From positions 1 through 64,000 of the forward strand of contig JAKLKC010000039.1 of NCBI GenBank assembly GCA_023150875.1: a stretch of DNA of 64,000 nucleotides. Reading direction: 5' to 3'. Under the pieces are notes generated by a model. The model was not told where the DNA came from and did no database searches. It saw only the letters and a program-made list of their open reading frames with translations. The translations under genes and the position numbers were made by a program. Shown one piece after another: positions 51,661-61,438 of the stretch (position 1 is the first letter of the stretch; the number at the start of each line of letters is the position of its first letter). Origin of the DNA: Myxococcota bacterium (GTDB lineage Bacteria; Myxococcota_A; UBA796; UBA9615; JAKLKC01).

Positions 51661-53114
51661 CGGCCGCGTCCCAGGCGTTCGCGCCCCCGTTCCGGTTCAC
51701 CGCCGAGGCGCTGGTCTCCGCCGTCTCCGGCCGCGCCGCCGCGCCCCTGCCGCCCGGCACCTGGTCCATCACCACCGACTCCCGCCTGTCCGGCCCCGGA
51801 CGGGTGTTCGTCGCGCTGCGGGGCGAGAAGCTGGACGGCCACGCCTTCGTCCGGGACGCCCTGGCCTCCCCCGGCTCGGGGGCGATCGTCGAGGGGGGCC
51901 ACCCCGCCCTCGCCGGGCTCGACCCCGGCCCCGGCCGCTTCGTGGTGGAGGTCCGGGACACCTCCCAGGCCCTCCTGGCCCTGGGGCGCGCCGCCCGGGA
52001 CACCTTCCAAGGCCCCGTGGTGGCCCTGACGGGATCGGTGGGCAAGACCACCACCAAGGAGATGATCGCGGCGATCCTGTCCCAGCGCGGGGCGGGGCTG
52101 GCCACCGAGGGCAACCTCAACAACCTGGTGGGCGTCCCCCTCACCCTGCTCCGGCTCTCCGCCGACCACCGATGGGCGGTCCTCGAGATGGGGATGAACG
52201 CCTTCGGCGAGATCGACGCCCTCGCCCGCTGCGCCCGGCCGGGGGTGCGGCTGATCACCCGGATCGGCCGCGCCCACCTGGAGCGGCTCGGGGGGATCGA
52301 GGGGGTCGCCCGCGCCAAGGGAGAGCTCTTCGCGACCGCCGGGCCGGGGGACGTGCTGGTGGTGAACGCCGACGACCCCATGAGCCCCACCCTCCCCGTG
52401 CCCGAAGGGGTGAGGGTGGTGCGGTTCGGCGAGGCGACCGGGGCCGAGGTGAGGGTGCTGGCGGCCCGGCGGGAGGGGATCGACGCCTGGAGGGCGGTCT
52501 TCGCCCTCGGGGACGAGTCGGTGGACGTGCGGGTCCCCCTGGCGGGCCGGCACAACCTGGGCAACGCCCTCGCCGCCGCTGCCGTGGCCTACGCCCTGGG
52601 ACTCTCCGGCCCCGAGGTCCGGGTCGGCCTGGACGCCGTGCGGGCCCCCGCGATGCGCATGCAGGTGGTGGAGCTCCCCGGGGGGGCGGTGCTGATCAAC
52701 GACGCCTACAACGCCAACGAGACCTCGGTGGCGGCGGCCCTGCGGACCCTCGCCGACGAGCCCGCCCCCCTGCGGGTGGCCGTGCTGGGCGACATGCTGG
52801 AGCTGGGGGCGGCGTCCCTGGCCTCCCACCGCGAGGTCGGTCGCCTCGCCGCGGGCTCGGGTCTCACCCTGCTGGTGGGGGTGGGGCCCCACTCGGCGGA
52901 TACGGTGGCGGCGGCGCGGGCGGCGGGCCTGCCCGAGGCCCGGGCCCAGCACGCGCGCACCCACGCCGAGGCGGCGGCCCTGGTGCGCCCCTTCGTGGTG
53001 CCGGGGGCCCGGATCCTCCTGAAGGGCTCCCGGGGCATGGCGATGGAGAGGGTCGCGGAGATCCTCCTGGAGGCTCCGGCCGGCCCGGAGGCCCGGGGAG
53101 GCGAGGAAGCCTGA
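51657..53114 (+). CDS. murF: UDP-MurNAc-tripeptide D-Ala-D-Ala ligase
   Basis: The protein has 485 residues, start overlapping the murE stop (ATGA). It has SITTDSRLSGPGRVFVAL, the ATP loop LTGSVGKTTTKEM, NLNNLVGVPLTLL, EMGMNAFGEI and the catalytic-domain INDAYNANETSV with HNLGNALAAAAVAY. It joins D-Ala-D-Ala (from Ddl) to the tripeptide to give the UDP-MurNAc-pentapeptide. A 120-base gap to mraY follows. Confidence 0.96.
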   Translation: MTAASQAFAPPFRFTAEALVSAVSGRAAAPLPPGTWSITTDSRLSGPGRVFVALRGEKLDGHAFVRDALASPGSGAIVEGGHPALAGLDPGPGRFVVEVRDTSQALLALGRAARDTFQGPVVALTGSVGKTTTKEMIAAILSQRGAGLATEGNLNNLVGVPLTLLRLSADHRWAVLEMGMNAFGEIDALARCARPGVRLITRIGRAHLERLGGIEGVARAKGELFATAGPGDVLVVNADDPMSPTLPVPEGVRVVRFGEATGAEVRVLAARREGIDAWRAVFALGDESVDVRVPLAGRHNLGNALAAAAVAYALGLSGPEVRVGLDAVRAPAMRMQVVELPGGAVLINDAYNANETSVAAALRTLADEPAPLRVAVLGDMLELGAASLASHREVGRLAAGSGLTLLVGVGPHSADTVAAARAAGLPEARAQHARTHAEAAALVRPFVVPGARILLKGSRGMAMERVAEILLEAPAGPEARGGEEA

Positions 53115-53234
53115 CGCGACTCGGGGCGGGCCGCGAGCCCTGCCCCCGGCGCGGAATCCATGTATCGTTCACCGCTCGCCCCGGCCGGCCACCGTCCCGG
53201 GGGGAGCGCGACCCGTTGTCCGGGGAAGGGCGAA

Positions 53235-54314
53235 GTGCTCTACCACCTCCTCGTCGAGCTGCGGAGCAGCTCCATCCTCTTCAACGTCTTCCGGTACATC
53301 AGCTTCCGGACGGCGGCGGCCATGATCACGGCCCTGCTGATCGCCTGGCTTGTGTACCCCCCGTTCATCCGCCTCCTCCAGCGGATCCGCGTGGGACAGA
53401 TGGTGCGGACCGACGGCCCGGAGACCCACAAGGTCAAGCAGGGGACCCCCACGATGGGGGGGCTGGTGATCCTGGCGGCGACGGTGCTCTCCACCCTGCT
53501 CTGGGCGCGCCTGGACAACCCCCTGGTGTGGGGGACCCTGGCCATCGCCGTCGCCTTCGGCGCGGTGGGGTTCATGGACGACTACCAGAAGGTGACCCGG
53601 AAGGACACCCGCGGCGTCTCCGGCAAGGCCCGGCTGGCCATCGAGGCGGTCGCCACGGCGGCGGTGATGGGAGTGCTCGTGTACCGGTACGCCCTCTCCA
53701 CCGTCGTGGCGGTCCCCTTCCTCAAGGACGTCGGCCTCGACCTGGGGGCCCCGGGCTACGTCGTGTTCTCGACCCTGGTGATCGTGGGGTGCGCCAACGC
53801 CGTCAACCTGACCGACGGGCTGGACGGCCTCGCCATCGGGCCGGTGATGACCTCGGCGATGACCTTCGCGGTGCTCGCCTACCTCGCCGGCAACTTCAAG
53901 TATGCGGAATACCTACAGATTCCTCCAGTGGCGGGCGCGGGGGAGCTCACGGTGCTCGCCGTCACCATCGTCGGCGCCGGGCTGGGGTTCCTCTGGTACA
54001 ACACGTTCCCGGCCTCGATCTTCATGGGGGACACCGGCAGCCTGCCCCTCGGGGGCGCCATCGGGGCCCTGGCCTTCCTCAGCAAGAACGAGCTGCTGCT
54101 GGCCCTCGTGGGCGGGGTCTTCGTGGTGGAGGCCCTCTCGGTGATCGTGCAGGTCGCCTCGTTCAAGACCACGGGCCGGCGGGTGTTCCGGATGGCGCCC
54201 ATCCACCACCACTTCGAGCAGCAGGGGATGTCCGAGCCCAAGGTGATCGTGCGCTTCTGGATCGTGTCCATCCTCCTCGCCCTCTTCGCCCTGATGACCC
54301 TCAAGCTGCGGTGA
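53235..54314 (+). CDS. mraY: Phospho-MurNAc-pentapeptide translocase MraY
   Basis: The protein has 359 residues, the normal length, from GTG 53235 at the family start VLYHLLVELRSSS; GGGGAAGGG lies upstream. Ten membrane helices are expected. Catalytic motifs are intact: TPTMGGLVIL, DDYQKVTRKDTRGVSGKAR, NLTDGLDGLA, and the APIHHHFEQQG loop. It moves phospho-MurNAc-pentapeptide onto undecaprenyl phosphate to make lipid I. The frame opens earlier (53160), but those codons do not match the family. Confidence 0.97.
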   Translation: MLYHLLVELRSSSILFNVFRYISFRTAAAMITALLIAWLVYPPFIRLLQRIRVGQMVRTDGPETHKVKQGTPTMGGLVILAATVLSTLLWARLDNPLVWGTLAIAVAFGAVGFMDDYQKVTRKDTRGVSGKARLAIEAVATAAVMGVLVYRYALSTVVAVPFLKDVGLDLGAPGYVVFSTLVIVGCANAVNLTDGLDGLAIGPVMTSAMTFAVLAYLAGNFKYAEYLQIPPVAGAGELTVLAVTIVGAGLGFLWYNTFPASIFMGDTGSLPLGGAIGALAFLSKNELLLALVGGVFVVEALSVIVQVASFKTTGRRVFRMAPIHHHFEQQGMSEPKVIVRFWIVSILLALFALMTLKLR

Positions 54315-54316
54315 CC

Positions 54317-55690
54317 ATGGAACAGCTCGCCCTCGCCGGCCGCCTCGTCGTCGTCGTCGGCCTCGGTCTCTCGGGGCAGGCGGCGGTGCGCCTGCTGGCC
54401 GCCCAGGGCGCCCGGGTGGTGGCCAACGACCGGCGGGGCGAGGCGGAGCTGGGGGAGGTCGCCGCCCGGGTGCGGGCCGTGGGGGCGCGGATCGTGGCGG
54501 GGGACCACCCTCCGGAGCTGGCCCGGGGGGCGGACCTCGTGGTGGCCTCCCCCGGGGTCCCCCCCTCGAACCCGGTGCTGGCCGCCGCCCGGGCGCGGGG
54601 GGTGCCGGTTTGGGGGGAGCTGGAGCTGGGCTGGCGCGCCCTGCCCGGGGTGCCCTTCGTGGCGGTCACCGGGACCAACGGGAAGTCCACGACGACGACG
54701 TGGACCGGGGGCCTGCTGGAGGCCGCGTTCCCCCGGGTCTTCGTGGGGGGCAACCTGGGCCTCCCCCTGTGCGACGCCGCGGCGGAGGGGGGCTGGGACG
54801 TCGCCGTGGTGGAGGTCTCCAGCTTCCAGGCCGAGACCGCGCCCTCCCTGCGGCCGGCGGCGGCCGCGGTCCTGAACGTCACCCCCGACCACCTGGACCG
54901 CTACCCCGACGTCGCGGCCTACGCCGCCGCCAAGGCGCGCCTGTTTCGCCTCCAGGGGCCCGGGGACCGGGCGGTCCACCGGCGTGGCGATCCCCTGGCG
55001 GAGGGGGTCGCGCGGTCGGGGCGGGCGGGGATCTCCTCCTTCGGCCTCGGCCCCCTGCCCCAGGGCGGCGAGGCGGGTGCCGGGTGGGAAGGAGGGGAGC
55101 TGCTGCTGCGGCCCGAGCCGGGGGGAGAGGTGGAGGCCTACTCCCTGGACGGGTTCACGGTGGCGGGCACCCACAACGTCGAGAACCTGATGGCGGCGGC
55201 CCTGCTGGCCCGGTATGCCGGCGCCCCGCCCGAGGCCGTCGCGGCGGCGATCCCCCGCCTGCGCTCCCTGCCCCACCGCCTGGAACCCGCGGGCGAGGCG
55301 GCGGGAGCCGCGTGGTACGACGACTCCAAGGCCACCAACGTCGACTCCGCCCGGGCCTCCGTCGGGGGGCTCCCCGGCCCCGTGGTCTGGCTGCTGGGGG
55401 GCCGCCACAAGGGCTCCCCCTACACCCCGCTCAGGGACGTGGTCCGGGGCAGGGTGCGGGCGGTGGTGGCCTTCGGCGAGGCCGGCGACCTGGTGGCCCG
55501 GGACCTGGCGGGCGCAGGGGCCGACGTCGTGCGGGTGCCGGGGCTCCGGGACGCGGTGAGGGCCGCCGCCGGCCTGGCCCGGCCAGGGGACGCGGTGGTC
55601 CTCTCGCCGGCGTGCAGCAGCTACGACGAGTTCCGGAACTTCGAGGAGCGGGGACGCGCCTTCCGGGCGTGGGTGGAGGAGCTGCCGTGA
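54317..55690 (+). CDS. murD: UDP-MurNAc-L-Ala:D-Glu ligase
   Basis: The protein has 457 residues. It begins MEQLALAGRLVVVVGLGLSG, has the ATP loop VTGTNGKSTTT, VEVSSFQAE, TPDHLDRY and YDDSKATNVDSARA, all typical of MurD. It adds D-glutamate to UDP-MurNAc-L-Ala. A GTG at 54311, two codons earlier, overlaps the mraY stop (GTGA) and may be the actual start; the difference is two residues. Confidence 0.96.
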   Translation: MEQLALAGRLVVVVGLGLSGQAAVRLLAAQGARVVANDRRGEAELGEVAARVRAVGARIVAGDHPPELARGADLVVASPGVPPSNPVLAAARARGVPVWGELELGWRALPGVPFVAVTGTNGKSTTTTWTGGLLEAAFPRVFVGGNLGLPLCDAAAEGGWDVAVVEVSSFQAETAPSLRPAAAAVLNVTPDHLDRYPDVAAYAAAKARLFRLQGPGDRAVHRRGDPLAEGVARSGRAGISSFGLGPLPQGGEAGAGWEGGELLLRPEPGGEVEAYSLDGFTVAGTHNVENLMAAALLARYAGAPPEAVAAAIPRLRSLPHRLEPAGEAAGAAWYDDSKATNVDSARASVGGLPGPVVWLLGGRHKGSPYTPLRDVVRGRVRAVVAFGEAGDLVARDLAGAGADVVRVPGLRDAVRAAAGLARPGDAVVLSPACSSYDEFRNFEERGRAFRAWVEELP

Positions 55691-56850
55691 ACCTCGTGCC
55701 CCGGGGCGTGGACCGCGCCCTGCTGCTGTCGGTGGTCTCCCTGGTGGTGCTCGGCGTCACGATGGTCTACTCCGCCGGGGGGATCTACGCCGCCGACCTC
55801 CACGGGGACCGGCTGTTCTTCCTGCAGCGCCAGGCCCTCTTCGCCGGGGTGGGGCTGGCGGGGATGGCGGTGGTGGCCCGGATCCCCTACCAGGCGTATC
55901 GCCGCTGGACCTACCCCGCCCTCGGCCTGGTGGCGGTGCTCCTGCTGGCGGTCCTGGCATTCGGGACGTCGGCGGGGGGCGCGACCCGCTGGCTGCCCCT
56001 CGGGCCGTTCCAGTTGCAGCCCAGCGAGCTCGCCAAGCCGGTCCTGCTGGTCTACCTCGCCTACTCGCTGGAGAAGAAGCAGGAGCTGATCGAGACCTTC
56101 GCGGTCGGGATCCTCCCCCACCTCGTGGTGGTCGGGACCATCCTCGCGCTGATCCTGGTGGAGCCCGACTTCGGCACGACGATGACCATCGCCGCGATCC
56201 TGTTCGCGATGATGTTCGTCGCCGGCACCCGGCCCCGCCACCTGCTCGCCCTCGGCGCGGTGGGCGCGCCCGCCGCGTACTTCGTGCTGATGGGCGCCGA
56301 GTACCGCCGCAAGCGGATGATGGCCTTCTGGGATCCCTGGGCGGACCGGGAGGGCACGGGGTACCAGCTCATCCAGTCCTGGCTCAGCTTCCACGGGGGC
56401 GGCGTGACCGGGCTGGGCCTGGGCAACGGCCTCCAGAAGCTCCACTTCCTGCCCGCCGCCCACACGGACTTCATCTTCGCGGTGATCGGCGAGGAGCTGG
56501 GACTCGCAGGGGTGGCCCTGGTGCTGGGGCTGTTCGGGACCCTGGTGTATCGCGGGGCGCGCTGCGCCTCGTTCGCGCCGGACCTCTTCGGGCGCCTGCT
56601 GGGGACCGGGATCACCTTCATGATCGGCCTGCAGGCCTGCTTCAATATGGGGGTGGTGACGGGGATGCTGCCCACCAAGGGCCTCACCCTGCCCTTCGTC
56701 AGCTACGGCGGGTCGTCGCTGGTCTTCGGCCTGGCCATGGTGGGGGTCCTGCTCAACATCTCCGCCCAGGCCAGCCGCCGGTCCGCCACCACGAAGCGCG
56801 AGTCGGAGGCCCGGGCGGACCACCCCGACCCCGAGCCGGTGGGGGCCTGA
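55687..56850 (+). CDS. ftsW: Septal peptidoglycan polymerase FtsW
   Basis: The protein has 387 residues with about ten membrane helices. SEDS motifs are clear: ATRWLPLGPFQLQPSELAK, LVEPDFGTTM, the large loop with YQLIQSWLSFHGGGVTGLGL, HTDFIFAVIGEELGL (catalytic Asp) and LTLPFVSYGGSSL. FtsW polymerises lipid II glycan strands at the septum with FtsI. GTG start overlaps the murD stop. A short basic/acidic tail follows the last helix. Confidence 0.96.
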   Translation: MNLVPRGVDRALLLSVVSLVVLGVTMVYSAGGIYAADLHGDRLFFLQRQALFAGVGLAGMAVVARIPYQAYRRWTYPALGLVAVLLLAVLAFGTSAGGATRWLPLGPFQLQPSELAKPVLLVYLAYSLEKKQELIETFAVGILPHLVVVGTILALILVEPDFGTTMTIAAILFAMMFVAGTRPRHLLALGAVGAPAAYFVLMGAEYRRKRMMAFWDPWADREGTGYQLIQSWLSFHGGGVTGLGLGNGLQKLHFLPAAHTDFIFAVIGEELGLAGVALVLGLFGTLVYRGARCASFAPDLFGRLLGTGITFMIGLQACFNMGVVTGMLPTKGLTLPFVSYGGSSLVFGLAMVGVLLNISAQASRRSATTKRESEARADHPDPEPVGA

Positions 56851-56854
56851 TCCC

Positions 56855-57982
56855 GTGGCGCGGGTGCTCATCGCCGGTGGAGGCACCGGGGGCCACTTCT
56901 TCAGCGGGATGGCCGTAGGGGAGGCGTTCGTCGCCCGGGACCCCAAGAACCAGGTCGTCTACGTGGGCACCCGGTCCGGGATCGAGGCCAGGGTGGGCCC
57001 CCGGGAGGGGTTGGACGTGCGGTTCGTGCGGGTGAGCGGCCTCAAGGGCAAGGGAGCGGCGGCGAGGGTCGCCGGCCTGCTCCGCCTGCCCCTGGCCCTG
57101 TGGGACAGCCTGGTCCTGCTGCTCCGCCTCCGCCCCGCCCTGGTGGTGGGCGTGGGCGGGTACGCCTCGGGGCCGGTGGTGCTGGCGGCGAAGCTGCTGC
57201 TGCGCCCGACGGCCATCGTGGAGCAGAACAGCATCCCCGGGTTCACCAACCGCGTGCTGGGCCGCGTCGTCGATCGGGTCTTCACCGCGTTCCCCGAGAC
57301 CGCGGCGTACTTCCCCCGGCGGCGGGTGGTGTTCACCGGCAACCCCATCCGGCGCCGCCTCGCCGAGACCCTGACCCTGGAGAACCGCTCCACTCCCGGC
57401 CCCGCGGCCGGCGGGGAGGTCCACGTCCTGGCCTTCGGGGGAAGCCAGGGGGCGCGGAGCCTCAACCGGGCAATGGTGGCGATGGTCTCGGAACTCCCGG
57501 CCGGGCTGCGGGGCCGGATCCGGGTGGTGCACCAGACCGGAGAGCACGACCACGCCGAGGTCGTCGCCGGCTACGCCCGGGCCGGCTTCGACCGCGTAGA
57601 GGTGCTTCCCTTCATCCACGACATGGCCGGGGCATACCACGAGGCGGACCTGGTGGTCTGCCGCGCCGGCGCCTCCACCCTGGCGGAGGTCACCGTGAGC
57701 CGGCGCCCCTCGGTGCTGGTGCCTTACCCCCACGCCATCTACAACCACCAGGAGCTCAACGCCCGCTCGCTGGTGGACCGGGGGGCGGCGGTGATGCTGC
57801 TGGACCGCGACCTGGGCGGGGCCTCCCTGGCCGGGGCCATCGCCGGGCTCGTGTCCGACCCCGAGCGCCTCGCGCGCATGGCGGCGGCGGCGGCGGACCT
57901 GGGCCGGCCCCAGGCGGCCCTGGACGTCGTGGACGAGTGCTACCGCCTCGCCGGCCTGCTGCGCTCCCCCCGGGCGAGGTGA
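56855..57982 (+). CDS. murG: UDP-GlcNAc:lipid I N-acetylglucosaminyltransferase MurG
   Basis: The protein has 375 residues from GTG 56855. It begins with the acceptor loop [15 protein letters not shown] (the usual P is S), then [35 protein letters not shown] and [13 protein letters not shown]. It adds GlcNAc to lipid I on the inner face of the membrane to make lipid II. It follows ftsW by 4 bases. Confidence 0.96.
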   Translation: MARVLIAGGGTGGHFFSGMAVGEAFVARDPKNQVVYVGTRSGIEARVGPREGLDVRFVRVSGLKGKGAAARVAGLLRLPLALWDSLVLLLRLRPALVVGVGGYASGPVVLAAKLLLRPTAIVEQNSIPGFTNRVLGRVVDRVFTAFPETAAYFPRRRVVFTGNPIRRRLAETLTLENRSTPGPAAGGEVHVLAFGGSQGARSLNRAMVAMVSELPAGLRGRIRVVHQTGEHDHAEVVAGYARAGFDRVEVLPFIHDMAGAYHEADLVVCRAGASTLAEVTVSRRPSVLVPYPHAIYNHQELNARSLVDRGAAVMLLDRDLGGASLAGAIAGLVSDPERLARMAAAAADLGRPQAALDVVDECYRLAGLLRSPRAR

Positions 57983-57993
57983 CGAGGACCGCC

Positions 57994-59382
57994 GTGGCCC
58001 GCTTCCGCAAGACCCGCCGCATCCACTTCGTCGGCATCGGGGGCATCGGGATGAGCGGCATCGCCGAGGTGCTGATCGACCAGGGCTACGAGGTCTCCGG
58101 CAGCGACCTGAAGCCGGGGGCGGTCACCCACCGCCTGGAGGGCCTGGGCGCCGCGGTGCGCTACGGCCACGAGGCGGGGAACGTCCGGGGCGCCCACGTG
58201 GTGGTGCGGTCCAGCGCCGTCGGGGAGGACAACCCGGAGGTGCGGGCGGCGGTAGACCTGGGGATCCCGGTGATCCCCCGGGCGGAGATGCTGGCGGAGC
58301 TGATGCGGATGAAGCACGGGCTCGCCGTCGCCGGGACCCACGGCAAGACCACCACCACGTCCCTGCTGGCCACCTGCCTCGCCGCGGCGGGCCTGGACCC
58401 GACGGTGGTGGTGGGGGGCCGGATCAAGGCCCTCGGCACCAACGCCCGCCTGGGCCAGGGGGAGTACCTGGTCGCCGAGGCGGACGAGAGCGACGGCTCC
58501 TTCCTGAGGCTGTCGCCGACCATCGCCGTGGTCACCAACATCGACCCCGAGCACCTGGACCACTACGGCGACTTCGAGGCGGCGAAGGACGCGTTCCTCC
58601 GGTTCGTGGACCGCGTGCCCTTCTATGGCGCCGCCGTCCTGTGCCTGGACCACCCGGTGATCCAGGACATGCTGCCCCGGGTCAGGAAGCGCGCCATCAC
58701 CTATGGGCTCGCCTCCCAGGCGGACTTCCGGGCAACGTCCATCGGGCACTCCGGCACCGAGTCCACCTTCACGGCCCACCGGAGGGGAGAGGTGCTGGGG
58801 GACGTGCGCCTCGCCATGCCCGGGCGCCACAACGTCCTCAACGCCCTGGCCACCATCGCGGTCTGCGACGAGCTGGACGTCCCCTGGGAGACGGTGCGCT
58901 CCGCCCTGTCGGAGTTCGGCGGCGTGGGGCGGCGCTTCGAGGTGAAGGGGGTCCGGCGGGGCGTGACCGTGGTGGACGACTACGCCCACCACCCCGAGGA
59001 GATCCGGGCCACGCTGCGGGCGGCGCGGGATGGTTTCCCGGGCCGCCTCGTCGCCGTCTTCCAGCCCCATCGCTACAGCAGGGTGCGGGACCTCTTCGCC
59101 GAGTTCGTGCGGGCGTTCAACGATGCCGACCTGCTGTACGTCACGCCGATCTACGCCGCGGGGGAGGCGCCCATCCCGGGGATCGACGCGGATGCCCTGT
59201 GGCGGGGGCTGCGGGAGCACGGGCACAAGACCGCGGGCCTGGCGAACGGGCGCGGGGACCTGGTGCGGGAGGTCGCGGCGGCGGCGCGCCCCGGGGACGT
59301 GGTGATCTCCCTCGGCGCCGGCGACATCACGACCTTCGGCGACGAGCTGCTGGGGGCCCTCGGGCCCCCGGCGGGGGAGTAG
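57994..59382 (+). CDS. murC: UDP-N-acetylmuramate:L-alanine ligase
   Basis: The protein has 462 residues from GTG 57994, which has AGGA five bases upstream; an earlier GTG at 57979 overlaps the murG stop and is the alternative. It has [17 protein letters not shown], the ATP loop [31 protein letters not shown] and [11 protein letters not shown], all diagnostic of MurC. It adds L-Ala to UDP-MurNAc, the first peptide step. murB follows after 6 bases. Confidence 0.96.
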   Translation: MARFRKTRRIHFVGIGGIGMSGIAEVLIDQGYEVSGSDLKPGAVTHRLEGLGAAVRYGHEAGNVRGAHVVVRSSAVGEDNPEVRAAVDLGIPVIPRAEMLAELMRMKHGLAVAGTHGKTTTTSLLATCLAAAGLDPTVVVGGRIKALGTNARLGQGEYLVAEADESDGSFLRLSPTIAVVTNIDPEHLDHYGDFEAAKDAFLRFVDRVPFYGAAVLCLDHPVIQDMLPRVRKRAITYGLASQADFRATSIGHSGTESTFTAHRRGEVLGDVRLAMPGRHNVLNALATIAVCDELDVPWETVRSALSEFGGVGRRFEVKGVRRGVTVVDDYAHHPEEIRATLRAARDGFPGRLVAVFQPHRYSRVRDLFAEFVRAFNDADLLYVTPIYAAGEAPIPGIDADALWRGLREHGHKTAGLANGRGDLVREVAAAARPGDVVISLGAGDITTFGDELLGALGPPAGE

Positions 59383-59388
59383 GGGGCG

Positions 59389-60369
59389 GTGGCGCGGGGG
59401 CTGGACGCGCTGGCGCGGTCGGAGCTCCTGGAGATCGACCCCGGGGAGGTCCTCTTCGACGAGCCGATGTCGGCCCGGACCGGAATCGGGATCGGTGGGC
59501 CCGCCGACGCCTTCGTCCGGGTGCGGGACGTCGAGTCCCTCCGGGGCCTCCTGGCCTGGTGCCGCCGTTCGCGGGCCCGCGCCCTGGTGATGGGGGAGGG
59601 CGCCGGGCTGCTGGTGGCGGACGCCGGGATCGGGGTGGTGATCGCCCTGGGAGAGGCGTTCGGCGTCATCGAGTCCTCGCCCGCGGGCGGGGACGCGCCG
59701 GAGGGGGACGCGGGTGGGAAGGTGTCCGCTCCGGGCGAGGCCCGGGTGCGGGCGGGGGCCGGCGCGCGCCTTGCGGACGTCCTGGCCTTCGGCCGGGAGC
59801 GGGGGCTGTCGGGGCTGGAAGCCCTCGCGGGTCTGCCCGGCACCGTGGGCGGCGCCCTGGCGATGGGAGCGGGCGGCAGGGGAGGGGGGCTGCCTACGGC
59901 GGTGGCCTCGGTGACCTGGCTGACCACCCGGGGGCGCCTTGAAGAGGTCCCCCGGGAGGCGCTGGACTTCGGGGCCGGGGGCCTCGCCGTGCCCGAGGGG
60001 CACGTCATCGTCGCGGCGGAGCTGCTCCTGCGCCCCTCCTCGCCCGAACGGGTGGGGGCGGCGATGGAGGCGGCCGCCGCCCGCAGGGCCGGGTCCGAGC
60101 CCAAGGGGGTGCGCGCGGCGGGGGGCGTCTTCCGCGACCCCGCGATGGGGGAGCCCGCCGGAGAGGTGATCGAGCGCCTCGGGCTCAGGGGGATCCGCAT
60201 CCGCGGAGCGAGGATCAGCGAGGTCCACGGCAACTGGGTGGTGAACGAGGGGGGCGCTACGGCCAGGGACGTCCTGCTGCTGATGGACTACGTGCGGGAC
60301 CGGGCCCGGCGGGAGGCGGGCGTGGAGCTGGTGGACGCCCTGCGGGTGGTCGGCCGGGTCAGGAGATGA
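59389..60369 (+). CDS. murB: UDP-N-acetylenolpyruvoylglucosamine reductase MurB (divergent)
   Basis: The protein has 326 residues from GTG 59389. FAD-domain landmarks are recognisable but altered: GIGIGGPADAFV, GEGAGLLVAD (usual GGSNLLV), LAGLPGTVGGALAMGAGG and RGARISEVHGNWVVN with the conserved Glu278. At the catalytic proton-donor position the sequence is AAGGVFRDP where MurB has AGSVF(K/R)NP or the Cys variant, so Gly246 replaces Ser/Cys. It should reduce the enolpyruvyl group to lactyl with NADPH/FAD. Its place between murC and ddl makes the identity secure; activity is the open question. Last gene before a separate promoter-like site. Confidence 0.9.
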   Translation: MARGLDALARSELLEIDPGEVLFDEPMSARTGIGIGGPADAFVRVRDVESLRGLLAWCRRSRARALVMGEGAGLLVADAGIGVVIALGEAFGVIESSPAGGDAPEGDAGGKVSAPGEARVRAGAGARLADVLAFGRERGLSGLEALAGLPGTVGGALAMGAGGRGGGLPTAVASVTWLTTRGRLEEVPREALDFGAGGLAVPEGHVIVAAELLLRPSSPERVGAAMEAAAARRAGSEPKGVRAAGGVFRDPAMGEPAGEVIERLGLRGIRIRGARISEVHGNWVVNEGGATARDVLLLMDYVRDRARREAGVELVDALRVVGRVRR

Positions 60370-60442
60370 GGCGGTCCTGCCCCCCGATCCGGCACCGCAT
60401 GAACCTCACCCGGGCGATTTTCCTGGAGGGCCACTTTTCCTT

Positions 60443-60471
60443 TTGACAGCATGATCACGCTTTACCAGAAT
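60443..60471 (+). promoter_or_regulatory. Internal sigma70-type promoter upstream of ddl
   Basis: TTGACA (60443-60448) and CAGAAT (60466-60471) are spaced by 17 bases (6/6 and 4/6). The surrounding 60 bases are less GC-rich than the cluster. The -10 overlaps an in-frame ATG at 60470, so the transcript must use the later ATG at 60494. Confidence 0.62.
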
Positions 60472-60493
60472 GACCGGACGGGACTCAGCGAAC

Positions 60494-61438
60494 ATGTTCG
60501 ACCACCATCGCCGCGGACGGGTGGGCGTCCTGCTCGGGGGCTTGAGCGCCGAGCGGCCGATCTCCCTCAACACCGGGGGCGCCATCCTCCGCGCCCTCCT
60601 CGAGCGCGGCCACGACGCCGTGGCCATCGACGTGGGCCGGGATCTGCACCGGCGCCTCGCCGAGGAGGGAGTCGAGGTCGCCTTCAACGCCCTGCACGGC
60701 ACCTTCGGCGAGGACGGTTGCGTCCAGGGCCTGCTGGAGGTGCTGGGAATCCCCTACACCGGCTGCGGCGTGGCCGCGTCGGCGCTCACCATGGACAAGA
60801 TCCAGACCAAGAGGGTGCTGGAGCACGCGGGCGTCCCGACGCCGGAGTGGGTGCTGCTGGAGGGGGCGACCCTCGCCCCGGGATCGGTCCCGCTGGCGCC
60901 GCCCCTGGTGGTCAAGCCCGTCTCCGAGGGCTCCTCGGTGGGGATCTCCATGGTCGCCCGGGCGGAGGAGCTGCCCGCGGCGCTGTCCGAGGCGGCCCGC
61001 CACGGCGGGCGCGTGCTCGTCGAGAGGCGCATCTCCGGTCCCGAGGTCACCGTGGGCGTGCTGGACGGCCGGGCCCTGGCAACGGTGGAGATCCGTCCCC
61101 GGGACGGCTGGTACGACTGGCACCACAAGTACACGCCGGGGGCGACGGACTACATCTGCCCGGCCGACCTGGGCGCCTCCGTCCTGGAGGAGCTGCACTC
61201 CATGGCCGAGAGGGCGGCGGCGGTCACCGGCTGCGAGGGGGCGGTCCGGGTGGACTTCATGGTGGAGGGGGGCACGCGCCCTCTGGTCATCGAGATCAAC
61301 ACGGTCCCCGGCATGACGGAGACCAGCCTGCTGCCCAAGGCGGCGGCCCGGGCCGGCCTGTCGTTCGGCGACCTGTGCGAGCGGATCCTGGCCGGGGCGC
61401 GCCTGCGCTCCCCCGGGGCGGCGGAGGGGGCGGGATGA
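60494..61438 (+). CDS. ddl: D-alanine:D-alanine ligase
   Basis: The protein has 314 residues, normal for Ddl. It has VGVLLGGLSAERPISLNTG, ALHGTFGEDGCVQGLLE, PYTGCGVAASALTMDK, the ATP-grasp loop VSEGSSVGIS and the Mg2+-binding end VIEINTVPGMTETSLLPKAA. It makes the D-Ala-D-Ala used by MurF. The ATG at 60494 is preferred over that at 60470 because the latter overlaps the -10 box. The stop overlaps the ftsQ start (ATGA). Confidence 0.95.
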   Translation: MFDHHRRGRVGVLLGGLSAERPISLNTGGAILRALLERGHDAVAIDVGRDLHRRLAEEGVEVAFNALHGTFGEDGCVQGLLEVLGIPYTGCGVAASALTMDKIQTKRVLEHAGVPTPEWVLLEGATLAPGSVPLAPPLVVKPVSEGSSVGISMVARAEELPAALSEAARHGGRVLVERRISGPEVTVGVLDGRALATVEIRPRDGWYDWHHKYTPGATDYICPADLGASVLEELHSMAERAAAVTGCEGAVRVDFMVEGGTRPLVIEINTVPGMTETSLLPKAAARAGLSFGDLCERILAGARLRSPGAAEGAG

